The translations under genes and the position numbers were made by a program. Positions 17,553 to 26,314 of a stretch of 59,045 bases of DNA are shown here, piece by piece. Positions within the stretch are counted from its first letter, which is position 1. The number at the start of each line of letters is the position of its first letter. The DNA lies in the NCBI GenBank assembly GCA_902520695.1, contig CABYOT010000009.1, positions 1 through 59,045 on the forward strand. The letters are read 5' to 3'. Source of the stretch: an uncultured Pelagibacteraceae bacterium (lineage in GTDB: Bacteria; Pseudomonadota; Alphaproteobacteria; Pelagibacterales; Pelagibacteraceae). The notes under the pieces were generated by a model, which was given only the letters and a program-made list of their open reading frames with translations, did no database searches and had not been told where the DNA came from.

Positions 17553-19484
17553 TTGGAATATTATAAAAAGAAAATAGCCCAGGGATTAGACCTTCACAAA
17601 AAAGGTAAAATAGACGAGTCGTTAGAGCATTATCACCAAGCTCTAATGATAGACGAGAAAAACCCTCAATTATTATTTTTAATTGGTACAGCTTATTTAC
17701 AAAAAAATAATTTTATAAATTCAATATCTTTTTTTGAAAAAACAATAAATTTAGATCCTAATAATTTAGGTGCTTACAATAATTTAGGTGGAGCACTCCA
17801 AAATTTAAAAGAATATAAGAAGGCAATAGAAATTTATAAAAAGTTATTAATAATTAACCCAAATTTTTCTGATGGATACAATAATATTGGTAAATGTTTC
17901 GTACATTTAAAAGATTATAATAACGCAAGTAAATACTTTAAAAAAGCTATATCATTAAACCCAAACGATTATGTTGCATACAATAATTTAGGATTAATTG
18001 AACAAGAACTTTCTAATTTTAATAAAGCATTGAAAAATTTTGAAAAGTCAATCGAAATAAATAATAATTACGATTTAGCAGTAAACAACTTGGGTAATAT
18101 TTATCTAGAAATAAAAAACTTTAAATTGGCAAAAGAAAATTTCGAAAAATTGTATGAGATTAATCCAAATTATAAATTTATTTTGGGAAAATTAATATAT
18201 TCTAAAATGTTTTTGTGTGAATGGAATGAGCTAAATTTTTTAACAGATCAATTAAAACCAGCTTTAAATCAAAATAAAAAAGTTATTGCACCGTTTATTC
18301 TCTTAGCATTAATTGATAGTCCAGAGTTACAACATAAAAGCTCAAAAATTTTTTCAGAAGAGAGAATTGTAAACACAAAAATTAAACCTAAAAGTAATAA
18401 GAAAAGGAAAGATAAAATAAAAATTGGATATTTTTCACCTGATTTTAGAAATCACCCTGTTCTTCATTTGATTGAAGATATTTTCAAGCATCATGATAAA
18501 TCAAAATTCGATGTTTATGCATTTTCATTAGAACCAAACAAAAATGATTATATGACAGATAAAATAAAACCGTATTTTAAGGAATTTTTTGAAATTAAAA
18601 ATTTATCGAATACATCTATTTTTGAGTTAACTAGGAAAATTGATCTTGATATAGCTATAGATCTTTGTGGATATACAGCTCTTAATAGAGCAGAAATTTT
18701 TTCTTACAGATTAGCCACAATTCAAATTAATTTTCTAGGTTATCCTGGAACAATGGGTGCAGAATACATTGATTATATCATCGCAGATAAAGATATAATT
18801 CCAGAAAATGAGAAAGAGAATTATTCAGAGAAAATTATTTATTTACCAAATTGCTATCAACCTAATACAGAAATTAAAAATATTAAAAGAGATAACCTGA
18901 ATAAAAAAGATTACAATCTACCTGAAAATAAAATTATTTATTGTAATTTTGGACCAAGTTACAAAATTACACCAGAAATATTTGATCTTTGGATGGATAT
19001 TCTTAGAGAGGTTCCAAATAGTATCCTTTGGTTACTAGAAAATAATGACTCAACCTCAAAAAATATAAAGAAAGAGGCAATTAAAAGAAATATTTCTGAA
19101 GAAAGAATTATTTTTGGAAAACATCTGCCTCATGAGCAACATTTAAATAGGCTTTCTCTAGGAGATATTTTTCTAGATACATATCCATACAGTGCACATA
19201 CAACTGCTAGTGATTCTATAAAAGTAGGTGTTCCAATTATTACTTTGACAGGAAGAAGTTTTGCATCAAGGGTTTGCTCAAGTATATTAAAACAAGTGAA
19301 AATGGGTGAATTAATTACTAAATCCTTCAAAGAGTTTAGAGATAAAGCAATTTATTTTGGAAAAAGTGAAAAAAAATTAACAAGCATTAAAGATCAAATT
19401 AAAAAAAATTCTTTTAATTCACCCCTCTTCAAACCTAAACAATTTACAAAAGATATAGAAAGAATATTTAAGGAATTAATTTAA
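17553..19484 (+). CDS. TPR-containing GT41 (OGT/SPINDLY-like) glycosyltransferase
   Basis: 643 aa from a TTG. About six TPR units occupy residues 1-215 (GAYNNLGGALQNLKEYKKAI; VAYNNLGLIEQELSNFNKAL). The C-terminal half is the GT41 domain: KIGYFSPDFRNHPVLHLIED, INFLGYPGTMGAEYIDYIIA, YCNFGPSYKITPEIFDLW (nucleotide-sugar lysine in the SYKI segment) and HTTASDSIKVGVPIITLTGR. Bacterial members transfer a sugar, often to surface or secreted proteins; donor and acceptor are unknown here. It follows the dnaJ/33-aa gene by 5 bp. No secretion signal. Confidence 0.88.
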   Translation: MEYYKKKIAQGLDLHKKGKIDESLEHYHQALMIDEKNPQLLFLIGTAYLQKNNFINSISFFEKTINLDPNNLGAYNNLGGALQNLKEYKKAIEIYKKLLIINPNFSDGYNNIGKCFVHLKDYNNASKYFKKAISLNPNDYVAYNNLGLIEQELSNFNKALKNFEKSIEINNNYDLAVNNLGNIYLEIKNFKLAKENFEKLYEINPNYKFILGKLIYSKMFLCEWNELNFLTDQLKPALNQNKKVIAPFILLALIDSPELQHKSSKIFSEERIVNTKIKPKSNKKRKDKIKIGYFSPDFRNHPVLHLIEDIFKHHDKSKFDVYAFSLEPNKNDYMTDKIKPYFKEFFEIKNLSNTSIFELTRKIDLDIAIDLCGYTALNRAEIFSYRLATIQINFLGYPGTMGAEYIDYIIADKDIIPENEKENYSEKIIYLPNCYQPNTEIKNIKRDNLNKKDYNLPENKIIYCNFGPSYKITPEIFDLWMDILREVPNSILWLLENNDSTSKNIKKEAIKRNISEERIIFGKHLPHEQHLNRLSLGDIFLDTYPYSAHTTASDSIKVGVPIITLTGRSFASRVCSSILKQVKMGELITKSFKEFRDKAIYFGKSEKKLTSIKDQIKKNSFNSPLFKPKQFTKDIERIFKELI

Positions 19485-19511
19485 AAATTTTAATTTTAAT
19501 TAATATTTTTT

Positions 19512-20207
19512 TTATCTTGCTAATTTAATAAAAATATCTCCCATACCACCTTGCACCTCCTCTAATAGAGCATTGTTTCTTAGCTCACAATACTGTCCAG
19601 TAACTTCATGACTATCAATAGCAGCGATACTTTGAGAATTACATTTTGTGGCGTTATGAAATAAGCCAATTACTAGTCTCTCATCTAACACAAATACTTG
19701 ATTATTATCGAGTTTATTTCCATCACAAAAATATTTCTTGTTTACCTCTCTGGGAAAATCTTTTTTACCACAAGGATTTTTTATTGTGATGACAAAAAAT
19801 TCTTTTTCACCATCAGTAAAAGTGTATTTCATTTTTTTTACCTTAGAGTATTTCATCAAATCGCAAGAACATGGATAACAACACTTATGATAAAATCCAC
19901 ACATTTTCTCATCATTTTCAACATTTTTAAGATAAACAAATTCTGGTTTACTATTTGGATCAATCAATGATCCAGATACAGCACAATACAATTTATTGTA
20001 TTCTACAAAGTCTTTGTAGGTTATTTCTTTTGTTAAAATGTGTTTGAAAAATTTTGGACCTGCAGCATTTCTATTTTGATCAGGGAAAATTTTTGGCCAA
20101 TCTTTTACTAGATCAGCATAATAATTAAATTGATTTGAATATGTAGGTTTAATTGAACTAAAAGTTATTAGTAGAAAAAAAATTATAAAATATTTTAATT
20201 TATTCAT
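19512..20207 (-). CDS. Secreted cysteine-rich protein of unknown function
   Basis: 231 aa with a clear signal peptide (leader ending near KPTYS, residues 20-24). The mature protein has ten cysteines, five packed into MCGFYHKCCYPCSCD, which suggests a disulfide-bonded or metal-binding periplasmic domain. Other landmarks are a tail segment EVQGGMGDIFIKLAR and YADLVKDWPKIFPDQNRNAAG near the start. I recognise no named family. It lies 55 bp downstream of the FG-GAP/ASPIC gene on the same strand, so the two secreted proteins may work together. Confidence 0.75.
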   Translation of the reverse strand: MNKLKYFIIFFLLITFSSIKPTYSNQFNYYADLVKDWPKIFPDQNRNAAGPKFFKHILTKEITYKDFVEYNKLYCAVSGSLIDPNSKPEFVYLKNVENDEKMCGFYHKCCYPCSCDLMKYSKVKKMKYTFTDGEKEFFVITIKNPCGKKDFPREVNKKYFCDGNKLDNNQVFVLDERLVIGLFHNATKCNSQSIAAIDSHEVTGQYCELRNNALLEEVQGGMGDIFIKLAR

Positions 20208-20262
20208 GATCTTTATTAAGAATACTTTAATTAGTTTGCTTATTGAATTGAGTGTTATTGTC

Positions 20263-21702
20263 CTATTTTTTTTGATTTACTTCTATTGTTTTATTAAATT
20301 CATTTATTTTTAGTGACTGTGAAGTACCATCAGTCCAAACTATTTTTGCTGAAATATTTTTTTCACTCTCTCTAATACCATAATGAGCCACGGGTTCCAT
20401 CTGACATAAGTATCCTGAACCAGCATCGATGGTTTTAGCATGATTTCTGAAGTTTGAATTAAGTATAACTGTTGCTCCTCTTGCAGGCGCACCATACTTA
20501 TTGAATGGTTTAATTCTTATATAGTTGGAGTCCTTTTTAATATCTGCTTTATACATTGTCAGCGGTTGCATGCCAGATTCTCCATGAGAAACTAATAATT
20601 CTAAAATTCCATCTTCATCTATATCAGCAACTGCAGCACCTGTTCCTAAACCATTTGACTCGTAAGCATTTCGAATTTTTATCTCTTCAAAAAATCCATT
20701 CTCTTTTATTTTAAATAATTTATTTGGTTCACCAATATTATTCATGAATATCTCGTCATAACCGTCATTATCAAAGTCTGCTGATATTACTGTTCTAATT
20801 CTAGAAGGAATATTGTAGGTTGAAGTAGCAATATCTTTAAATTTGTTATCTTCTAATACAAATGCCCTATGATAACCATTCCAATTGGATGTGATTATAT
20901 CTAATCTCCCTCTATAAAGTATGTCTGATAAAGTTGTACCTCTTCCATTTTCATATTGATCATCAATTTTATAGTCCTTAGCTATATCCTGAAAGAAACC
21001 ATCAGAATTATAATATAAAAAATTTTTTCCTCTTTCGTTTGCAGCAAAAATGTCAGTTTTTCCTGATAGAATATTTCCTGCAACTACAGCTCTTCCACCA
21101 GTTATTTTATCAATTTTAAGCTGATCTGCTAAATCTAGTATTTGTCCGGAACTCTTTTCATAAAATCTAGTCGGACCCCCATAATTGGCAACATAAATGC
21201 CATATTTTCCGTCTCCATTTCTGTCAACACAAACAACAGACCTACCAGCAGTTAAGTTTAAATTTTTTTTGTTAATATCTTTTTCAAATAAATCAATAAA
21301 ACCATTACTACTATTATCAATCAATCTATCTGAATATTTTTTTTCTCCACTATATGTATCAGTATTTAAAAAATAAATTTCTTCAAATCCATCTTGATCA
21401 ATATCACAAGCAGCAACCCCAATAGTTTTTCTTTTAGCATCATCAAAGATCTTATTTTTATTTATATTTATAATTTTCCCATTTTGATAAGACAACGCTA
21501 AGTTTGAAAACCCAAACCCAGTAACCACAAATTCATATTTATTATCTTGATTTATATCAGTGACAGAAACTCCATAACTTAGTCTGTAATCATTATTATC
21601 AATTAGATATGTTATATCTTTAAAAAAGTCAGCTTTAGACTGATTGATAGACATGAAAAAAATTAAAACTAGAAATAATTTTAAAAGGTATTTAATAACC
21701 AT
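20263..21702 (-). CDS. Secreted FG-GAP/VCBS repeat protein with C-terminal ASPIC/UnbV domain (CRTAC1-like)
   Basis: 479 aa. The signal peptide ends near INQSKA (residues 19-24). At least five calcium-binding repeat loops of DxDxDG type are visible (DINQDNKYE, DIDQDGFEE, DRNGDGKYG, DFDNDGYDE, DIDEDGILE), indicating a seven-bladed beta-propeller. The last 80 or so residues (KYGAPARGATVILNS, DAGSGYLCQMEP, VAHYGIRE, KIVWTDGTSQ) match the UnbV/ASPIC domain of CRTAC1 proteins. Role unknown; such proteins are extracellular or outer-surface binding proteins. It is divergent from dapB (41 bp) and upstream of the Cys-rich protein gene. Confidence 0.87.
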   Translation of the reverse strand: MVIKYLLKLFLVLIFFMSINQSKADFFKDITYLIDNNDYRLSYGVSVTDINQDNKYEFVVTGFGFSNLALSYQNGKIININKNKIFDDAKRKTIGVAACDIDQDGFEEIYFLNTDTYSGEKKYSDRLIDNSSNGFIDLFEKDINKKNLNLTAGRSVVCVDRNGDGKYGIYVANYGGPTRFYEKSSGQILDLADQLKIDKITGGRAVVAGNILSGKTDIFAANERGKNFLYYNSDGFFQDIAKDYKIDDQYENGRGTTLSDILYRGRLDIITSNWNGYHRAFVLEDNKFKDIATSTYNIPSRIRTVISADFDNDGYDEIFMNNIGEPNKLFKIKENGFFEEIKIRNAYESNGLGTGAAVADIDEDGILELLVSHGESGMQPLTMYKADIKKDSNYIRIKPFNKYGAPARGATVILNSNFRNHAKTIDAGSGYLCQMEPVAHYGIRESEKNISAKIVWTDGTSQSLKINEFNKTIEVNQKK

Positions 21703-21743
21703 AATTGTTGTATATTGTTAAAAAAATATATTAAAATAATTTA

Positions 21744-22520
21744 ATGAGCAAAGTAAATTTAGCGATATCTGGTTGCATGGGACGAATGGGCCAACAACTG
21801 GTGAAATCTTCTAGAGTTGATAAAAATTTTAAACTAACAACTCTTACAGAAAATAGATTAATAAAAAAAAAAATTTCTGGAATTAAACCTAGCTTAAATA
21901 ACGAAAATTCATTCAAAAACGTTGGTTTAATTATTGATTTTACAGTTCCTAAATGTACTTTTGAAATTCTTGAAATTGCTTCAAAACTTAAAAAAAGAGT
22001 TGTTATTGGTACAACTGGATTTACCAAAAAAGAAGAGAGTCTTATTAAAAAATTTTCAAAGAAAATTCCAATACTAAAAGCTGGGAACATGAGCTTAGGC
22101 ATAAATTTGTTAATGTATTTAACAGAGATCACATCTAAATCATTAGGAAACAATTTTTTAAGTAAGGTGTACGAAGTTCATCATAAACATAAAATAGACC
22201 ATCCATCTGGAACAGCGTTAATGTTGGGTAAAGGAATTGCTATTGGCAAAAACAAAGATTTTTATAATTTATTTGGAAAAAAATATCTTAATAAAAAAAG
22301 TTTTCCTTATGGAAAAAAAATAAATTTTAATTCAATACGAAAAGGTAAAACAGTTGGTGAACATGAAGTTAAATTTTCAAGTGGAAAAGAAATTATCACA
22401 TTAAATCACGAAGCTTTTGATAGGGCTTTATACAGCGAAGGAGCTTTGACAGCTGGAAAATGGTTAATGAAAAAAAAACCAGGTTTATATTCGATGCGTG
22501 ATGTTTTAAATTTTAAATGA
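21744..22520 (+). CDS. dapB: 4-hydroxy-tetrahydrodipicolinate reductase
   Basis: 258 aa. An N-terminal NAD(P)-binding Rossmann opening, NLAISGCMGRMGQQLV, is followed by VVIGTTGFTKKE and the catalytic/substrate motif EVHHKHKIDHPSGTALMLG. Lysine/diaminopimelate synthesis, supplying peptidoglycan. It overlaps nth by the four bases ATGA (22517-22520), implying translational coupling. Confidence 0.96.
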   Translation: MSKVNLAISGCMGRMGQQLVKSSRVDKNFKLTTLTENRLIKKKISGIKPSLNNENSFKNVGLIIDFTVPKCTFEILEIASKLKKRVVIGTTGFTKKEESLIKKFSKKIPILKAGNMSLGINLLMYLTEITSKSLGNNFLSKVYEVHHKHKIDHPSGTALMLGKGIAIGKNKDFYNLFGKKYLNKKSFPYGKKINFNSIRKGKTVGEHEVKFSSGKEIITLNHEAFDRALYSEGALTAGKWLMKKKPGLYSMRDVLNFK

Positions 22521-23170
22521 GTGAGGAGCAAAGGGCAAAAATTGTTCTTCGAACTTTAAATAAAATATATCCAAAGACCCCAATTCCTCTTAAACACAGA
22601 AATATTTTTACTTTACTAGTTTCTGTTCTTTTATCTGCACAGTGTACAGACATAAACGTTAACAATGTTACTAAAAATATATATCCAAAATATAATAAGC
22701 CTGAACACTTTGTTAAGTTGGGAAGAAAAAAAATTGAAAAACTAATACGAAGTATTGGTATTTTTAGAATTAAAGCAAAAAGTGTATATAACTTATCAAA
22801 AACTTTAGTTGAAAAATACAACGGGAAAGTTCCAAAAACCTTCGAACAACTTGAAGAATTACCAGGTGTTGGGCACAAAACTGCCAGCGTGGTCATGTCT
22901 CAAGGATTTGGGTATGCTGCTTTTCCTGTGGACACCCATATACACAGACTTGCACAAAGATGGGGTTTAACTAATGGAAAAAATGTAGTTCAAACAGAAA
23001 AAGATCTAAAGAGACTTTTTCCTAAAAAATATTGGAATAAGTTACATCTTCAAATAATTTATTATGGAAGAGAGCACTGTAAGGCTAGAGAGTGTTATGG
23101 TTTATCTTGTAAAATCTGTACTACTTGTTATCCTAATAGAAAAAAACCACTTATAACTAAGAAAGCTTAA
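22517..23170 (+). CDS. nth: Endonuclease III (DNA glycosylase/AP lyase) with unusual cysteine spacing
   Basis: 217 aa. The HhH-GPD signature ELPGVGHKTASVVMSQ carries the catalytic lysine K121, and VDTHIHRLAQRWGL carries D139; both align with E. coli K120/D138. It removes oxidised pyrimidines. The C-terminal [4Fe-4S] region has five cysteines, C188, C193, C198, C201 and C204, instead of the textbook C-x6-C-x2-C-x5-C spacing, so the cluster ligands are uncertain. It overlaps dapB (ATGA) and lies 3 bp before the PfkB gene. Confidence 0.94.
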   Translation: MSEEQRAKIVLRTLNKIYPKTPIPLKHRNIFTLLVSVLLSAQCTDINVNNVTKNIYPKYNKPEHFVKLGRKKIEKLIRSIGIFRIKAKSVYNLSKTLVEKYNGKVPKTFEQLEELPGVGHKTASVVMSQGFGYAAFPVDTHIHRLAQRWGLTNGKNVVQTEKDLKRLFPKKYWNKLHLQIIYYGREHCKARECYGLSCKICTTCYPNRKKPLITKKA

Positions 23171-23173
23171 ATA

Positions 23174-24103
23174 ATGAAAATATTAGGAATTGGAAATGCA
23201 ATTGTAGATGTGATTTGTAAGGTAGAAGACGATTTTATAACCAAAAATAATCTGACTAAAAGTACCATGAAATTAATTTTTGATGAAAAAGAATTTAAAA
23301 ATTTACTATCTAATCTGAAAATAGAAAAAACTGTTTCAGGTGGTTCTGTTGCCAATTCAATTGTAGGATTATCTCAACTTGGGAATGAAGTTGGATTTAT
23401 AGGCAAAGTAAATGATGATGATCTTGGTGAAAAATACGAAGATGGTTTGAAACAGGAGAATGTTAAATATATTTATTCAAAAAAAAAAGAAGAGTTACCA
23501 ACTGGAACTTGTTTAATATTAGTTACACCCGACTCTGAAAGAACAATGTGTACGTTTTTAGGAACAGCAGGTAAAATAAATGAAAATGACGTTAGATCGG
23601 ATGCAATTAAACAAAGTGAAACAATACTTCTAGAAGGTTATCTTTGGGACGAAGGAGAGCCAAAAAAAGCTTTTGAAAAAGCAATTCTGAGTGCAAAAAA
23701 AGTTGCAATGTCATTATCAGATCAGTTTTGTGTTGATAGACATAAACCTCACTTCTTAGATTTAGTTAAAAACAAATTAGATATAACTTTTGCCAATGAA
23801 CAAGAAATAATGTCTCTGATAGACGCAAAATCTTTTAATGAAGTAATTAATTTCTCTAAATCACTTGGTAAAATAATTGTTTTAACAAGGGGTGAAAAAG
23901 GTGCAGTTGCAATTAATGGAGAAGAAGTTGTTGAATGCGGAATAAAAGAAGGTCTTAAAATTGTTGATTTAACTGGTGCTGGTGATCTTTTTGCGGCAGG
24001 CTTTTTACATGGTCATGTAAATAAAATGTCACTGAAAGAAAGCTTGGATAAAGGAACTGAAATGTCCTCTAAAGTTATACAACAAATTGGGGCAAGGCTT
24101 TAA
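23174..24103 (+). CDS. PfkB-family (adenosine/ribokinase-like) sugar kinase
   Basis: 309 aa. PfkB signature 1 region is VSGGSVANSIVGLSQLGNEVGFIGKV; signature 2 with the catalytic aspartate is VDLTGAGDLFAAGFLHG near the C-terminus. The overall pattern (LGIGNAIVDVICKVED at the start) is the adenosine kinase-like subgroup common in alphaproteobacteria; the substrate is not proven. It is the third gene of dapB-nth-pfkB. Its stop codon overlaps the stop region of the convergent ArfA-like gene by 4 bases. Confidence 0.88.
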   Translation: MKILGIGNAIVDVICKVEDDFITKNNLTKSTMKLIFDEKEFKNLLSNLKIEKTVSGGSVANSIVGLSQLGNEVGFIGKVNDDDLGEKYEDGLKQENVKYIYSKKKEELPTGTCLILVTPDSERTMCTFLGTAGKINENDVRSDAIKQSETILLEGYLWDEGEPKKAFEKAILSAKKVAMSLSDQFCVDRHKPHFLDLVKNKLDITFANEQEIMSLIDAKSFNEVINFSKSLGKIIVLTRGEKGAVAINGEEVVECGIKEGLKIVDLTGAGDLFAAGFLHGHVNKMSLKESLDKGTEMSSKVIQQIGARL

Positions 24104-24216
24104 AAATTATTTTTTTTTCTTTTAAAGCTTCCTTTCCCTTTTTTGGGTTTAACGACCCTAATTTTATATTTTGGTGTCAATAAATCTTTTGCAATCAAGT
24201 TTTTTTTTTTACTCAT
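24100..24216 (-). CDS. arfA: ArfA-like 38-aa ribosome-rescue peptide (too short for ORF callers)
   Basis: The minus-strand ATG at 24216 overlaps the stop of the TPR-methyltransferase gene (ATGAGTAA) and the frame runs 38 codons to TAA at 24102-24100. Residues 6-34 align without gaps to E. coli ArfA from its NAIEALL segment onward: 15 of 29 positions are identical by my count, including the basic core KKGKGS followed by an aromatic and then x-R-K. ArfA binds stalled, mRNA-truncated ribosomes and recruits RF2 to release the chain. The peptide retains the RF2-contact helix region and the mRNA-channel basic tail but lacks the C-terminal extension, which is dispensable in E. coli. Function is inferred from this alignment. 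Confidence 0.78.
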   Translation of the reverse strand: MSKKKNLIAKDLLTPKYKIRVVKPKKGKGSFKRKKNNF

Positions 24217-26314
24217 TTTTTTTTACCCAAAATTGGTACATTTGTTTAAATATATCTGGATTATTTTTTTCAAATTTATTCCAATTTTCAAGTGATGTAC
24301 ATTTTAAATCATTTGGATATTGCTTGGAATAGCTTTTTTTATTTGATGAATCTGTAAAACCTAAGAATTCTAAATTATATTTTTTAAGAAATTTTGTAAT
24401 TTTTGGTAAAGTATAACGGTGCTCTTGAACATGAAAAATTAAATCTCGGACATTGGAGGTTGAATAAAAATCATAATTATAATTAAGTTTTTGAAATGAT
24501 TTATTATTTTTATCATTTTTTACAATTTCTCTAAATTTTCTAATGTCTAAAATGTTGCTATTAATATTATATTTTTTTATTAATTCTCTTGTTTCAACAA
24601 TATGTTTTCTAGCAAACTCACTATAGAGGCCAAGCTTTAAGTATCCTTTTGGCATTAATATATCTAATAATATTTCAAGACCTTTTTCAGGATCTTTTAA
24701 ATGATGAAGTACACCTACACACTCAATCACACTAAACTTTCTGTTTAAATTTTTTAAATTAAGTATATCGCCATGTAAAAATTCAATATTACTATGATTT
24801 AATTCTTGCATCTTACGTTTAGCAAATGCTAAGCTTGAGAGACTTAAGTCTACAGCTAGAATTCTTGAATTCTCGTAAGAGGTTTTGCTTACTAATTGTT
24901 GTCCTGTACCACAACCAGCAATTAGTACATCTTTTACAGGATTATCATCCTTTGAAATAATTTTATTCGGTTTTATATTGTTATTTAAAATTGTTAGAAA
25001 TTTATTTTTAGGAACTATGTCTGCATATCTCCACCTTGGATATGGATTTTCCTCATATTGCTCTCTCACTTTTTTTGAAACATTATCAGAAATATCATCA
25101 AAAGAATTTATATTACTTTTAAGTTCATGTTCCTTCAAAGGATCTTTTATCTGCATTTGTAAAAGGTCGTTAAACAAATTATTTTTTGAAGTATAATTTA
25201 ACAATTTATTGATAATTATTTTAGAGCTACTTAAAGGTAAATAACACCCCAATATTGATATATCCAATTCATTGATATTTTTATCATTTTCGATTTGGAT
25301 TTTTAAGTCATTAATTATTTTGATTTCCTCATTAGTTTGAAAAAATAAGTATTCATTCAGAAACGATTGCTCAGCAAAAGAAATTATAAAATCTATAAAC
25401 TCTTTAATTAAATTTTTATTTCTATTTTTATTTTTTATTAAAAGAAGAAATTCTTTTCTTATATGACATAAAAATTTTTCTAGAAACTTATCTCTAAATA
25501 GTGCTTTTTGTAAAGTAAGATGAAAAAGTTTATTTTTTATAGTTTTTTTTACTAAATTGTTGTTTAATAACAATTCATCTTTTACTATTATTTTCTGAAC
25601 TATATCCTTAGTTTCTTCAAAAAAAATGAGATTTTTAGCATTATTAAACAAAGCATTATGATCAATCGAGTCCTTTTTAAATAAGAATATAAACAAATCA
25701 GTTAAATCAGAACTATTACCCTCAGATATATTAGATAATTCAATAAATTTTAGTAAATTTAAGAGTGTATTGACTACTCGCAGATTATTTGGAGCTATAT
25801 TTAATGATTTTTTTAAATAAGCTAAAGATTTTTTAAATTCTCCAACCTCTTGAAAGATAAATCCAAGAGCATTAAAAGCGTTAATATTATTTGGCTCAAT
25901 TTCGATAACTCTTTCTAAACACCTTACAGCATCCTGATATTGTTTTTGATTATATAAAGTAATACCTTTGTTGAAGTGTGCTAATGCAAAATTAGGTTGT
26001 ACTTGAATTACTTTTTCGAAATAATTTAACGCTTCTGATGGATCGCCTGTACTCAAAAATAAATTACCAATATGAAGGTTTATATTGGGGTTTTTTGGGC
26101 TTAATTTGTGAGCTCTTGCAAGCAATGGCTTAGCAAGTTGGAAATTTTGTAATTGCGAATACAAAGTACCCAATTGAAAATTAGCTTCCAAGTGATTTTC
26201 ATTTGAAATCAATATTTGTTTATATAATTTTTCAGCTAATTGAAATTTTTTATTTTTATGACTCTCAATGGCCAGGTTTAGTTGTTCCTTTATTTGTAGA
26301 TCATTTGAATTCAC
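24209..26314 (-). CDS. TPR-repeat protein with C-terminal class I SAM methyltransferase domain
   Basis: 701 aa from a GTG that shares one base with the upstream stop. Five to six TPR units fill residues 1-185 (NPNINLHIGNLFLSTGDPSE; FALAHFNKGITLYNQKQYQD). A helical linker of about 240 residues follows, then YEENPYPRWRYADIVP and the SAM-binding motif DVLIAGCGTGQQLV (about 460-470), with ILAVDLSLSSLAFAKRKM, IEFLHGDIL and the post-motif VIECVGVLHHLKDPEKGL. The methyl acceptor is unknown; TPR plus MTase proteins of this kind are frequent in SAR11-like genomes. Its stop overlaps the ArfA-like start by 8 bp. Confidence 0.85.
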   Translation of the reverse strand: MNSNDLQIKEQLNLAIESHKNKKFQLAEKLYKQILISNENHLEANFQLGTLYSQLQNFQLAKPLLARAHKLSPKNPNINLHIGNLFLSTGDPSEALNYFEKVIQVQPNFALAHFNKGITLYNQKQYQDAVRCLERVIEIEPNNINAFNALGFIFQEVGEFKKSLAYLKKSLNIAPNNLRVVNTLLNLLKFIELSNISEGNSSDLTDLFIFLFKKDSIDHNALFNNAKNLIFFEETKDIVQKIIVKDELLLNNNLVKKTIKNKLFHLTLQKALFRDKFLEKFLCHIRKEFLLLIKNKNRNKNLIKEFIDFIISFAEQSFLNEYLFFQTNEEIKIINDLKIQIENDKNINELDISILGCYLPLSSSKIIINKLLNYTSKNNLFNDLLQMQIKDPLKEHELKSNINSFDDISDNVSKKVREQYEENPYPRWRYADIVPKNKFLTILNNNIKPNKIISKDDNPVKDVLIAGCGTGQQLVSKTSYENSRILAVDLSLSSLAFAKRKMQELNHSNIEFLHGDILNLKNLNRKFSVIECVGVLHHLKDPEKGLEILLDILMPKGYLKLGLYSEFARKHIVETRELIKKYNINSNILDIRKFREIVKNDKNNKSFQKLNYNYDFYSTSNVRDLIFHVQEHRYTLPKITKFLKKYNLEFLGFTDSSNKKSYSKQYPNDLKCTSLENWNKFEKNNPDIFKQMYQFWVKKNE

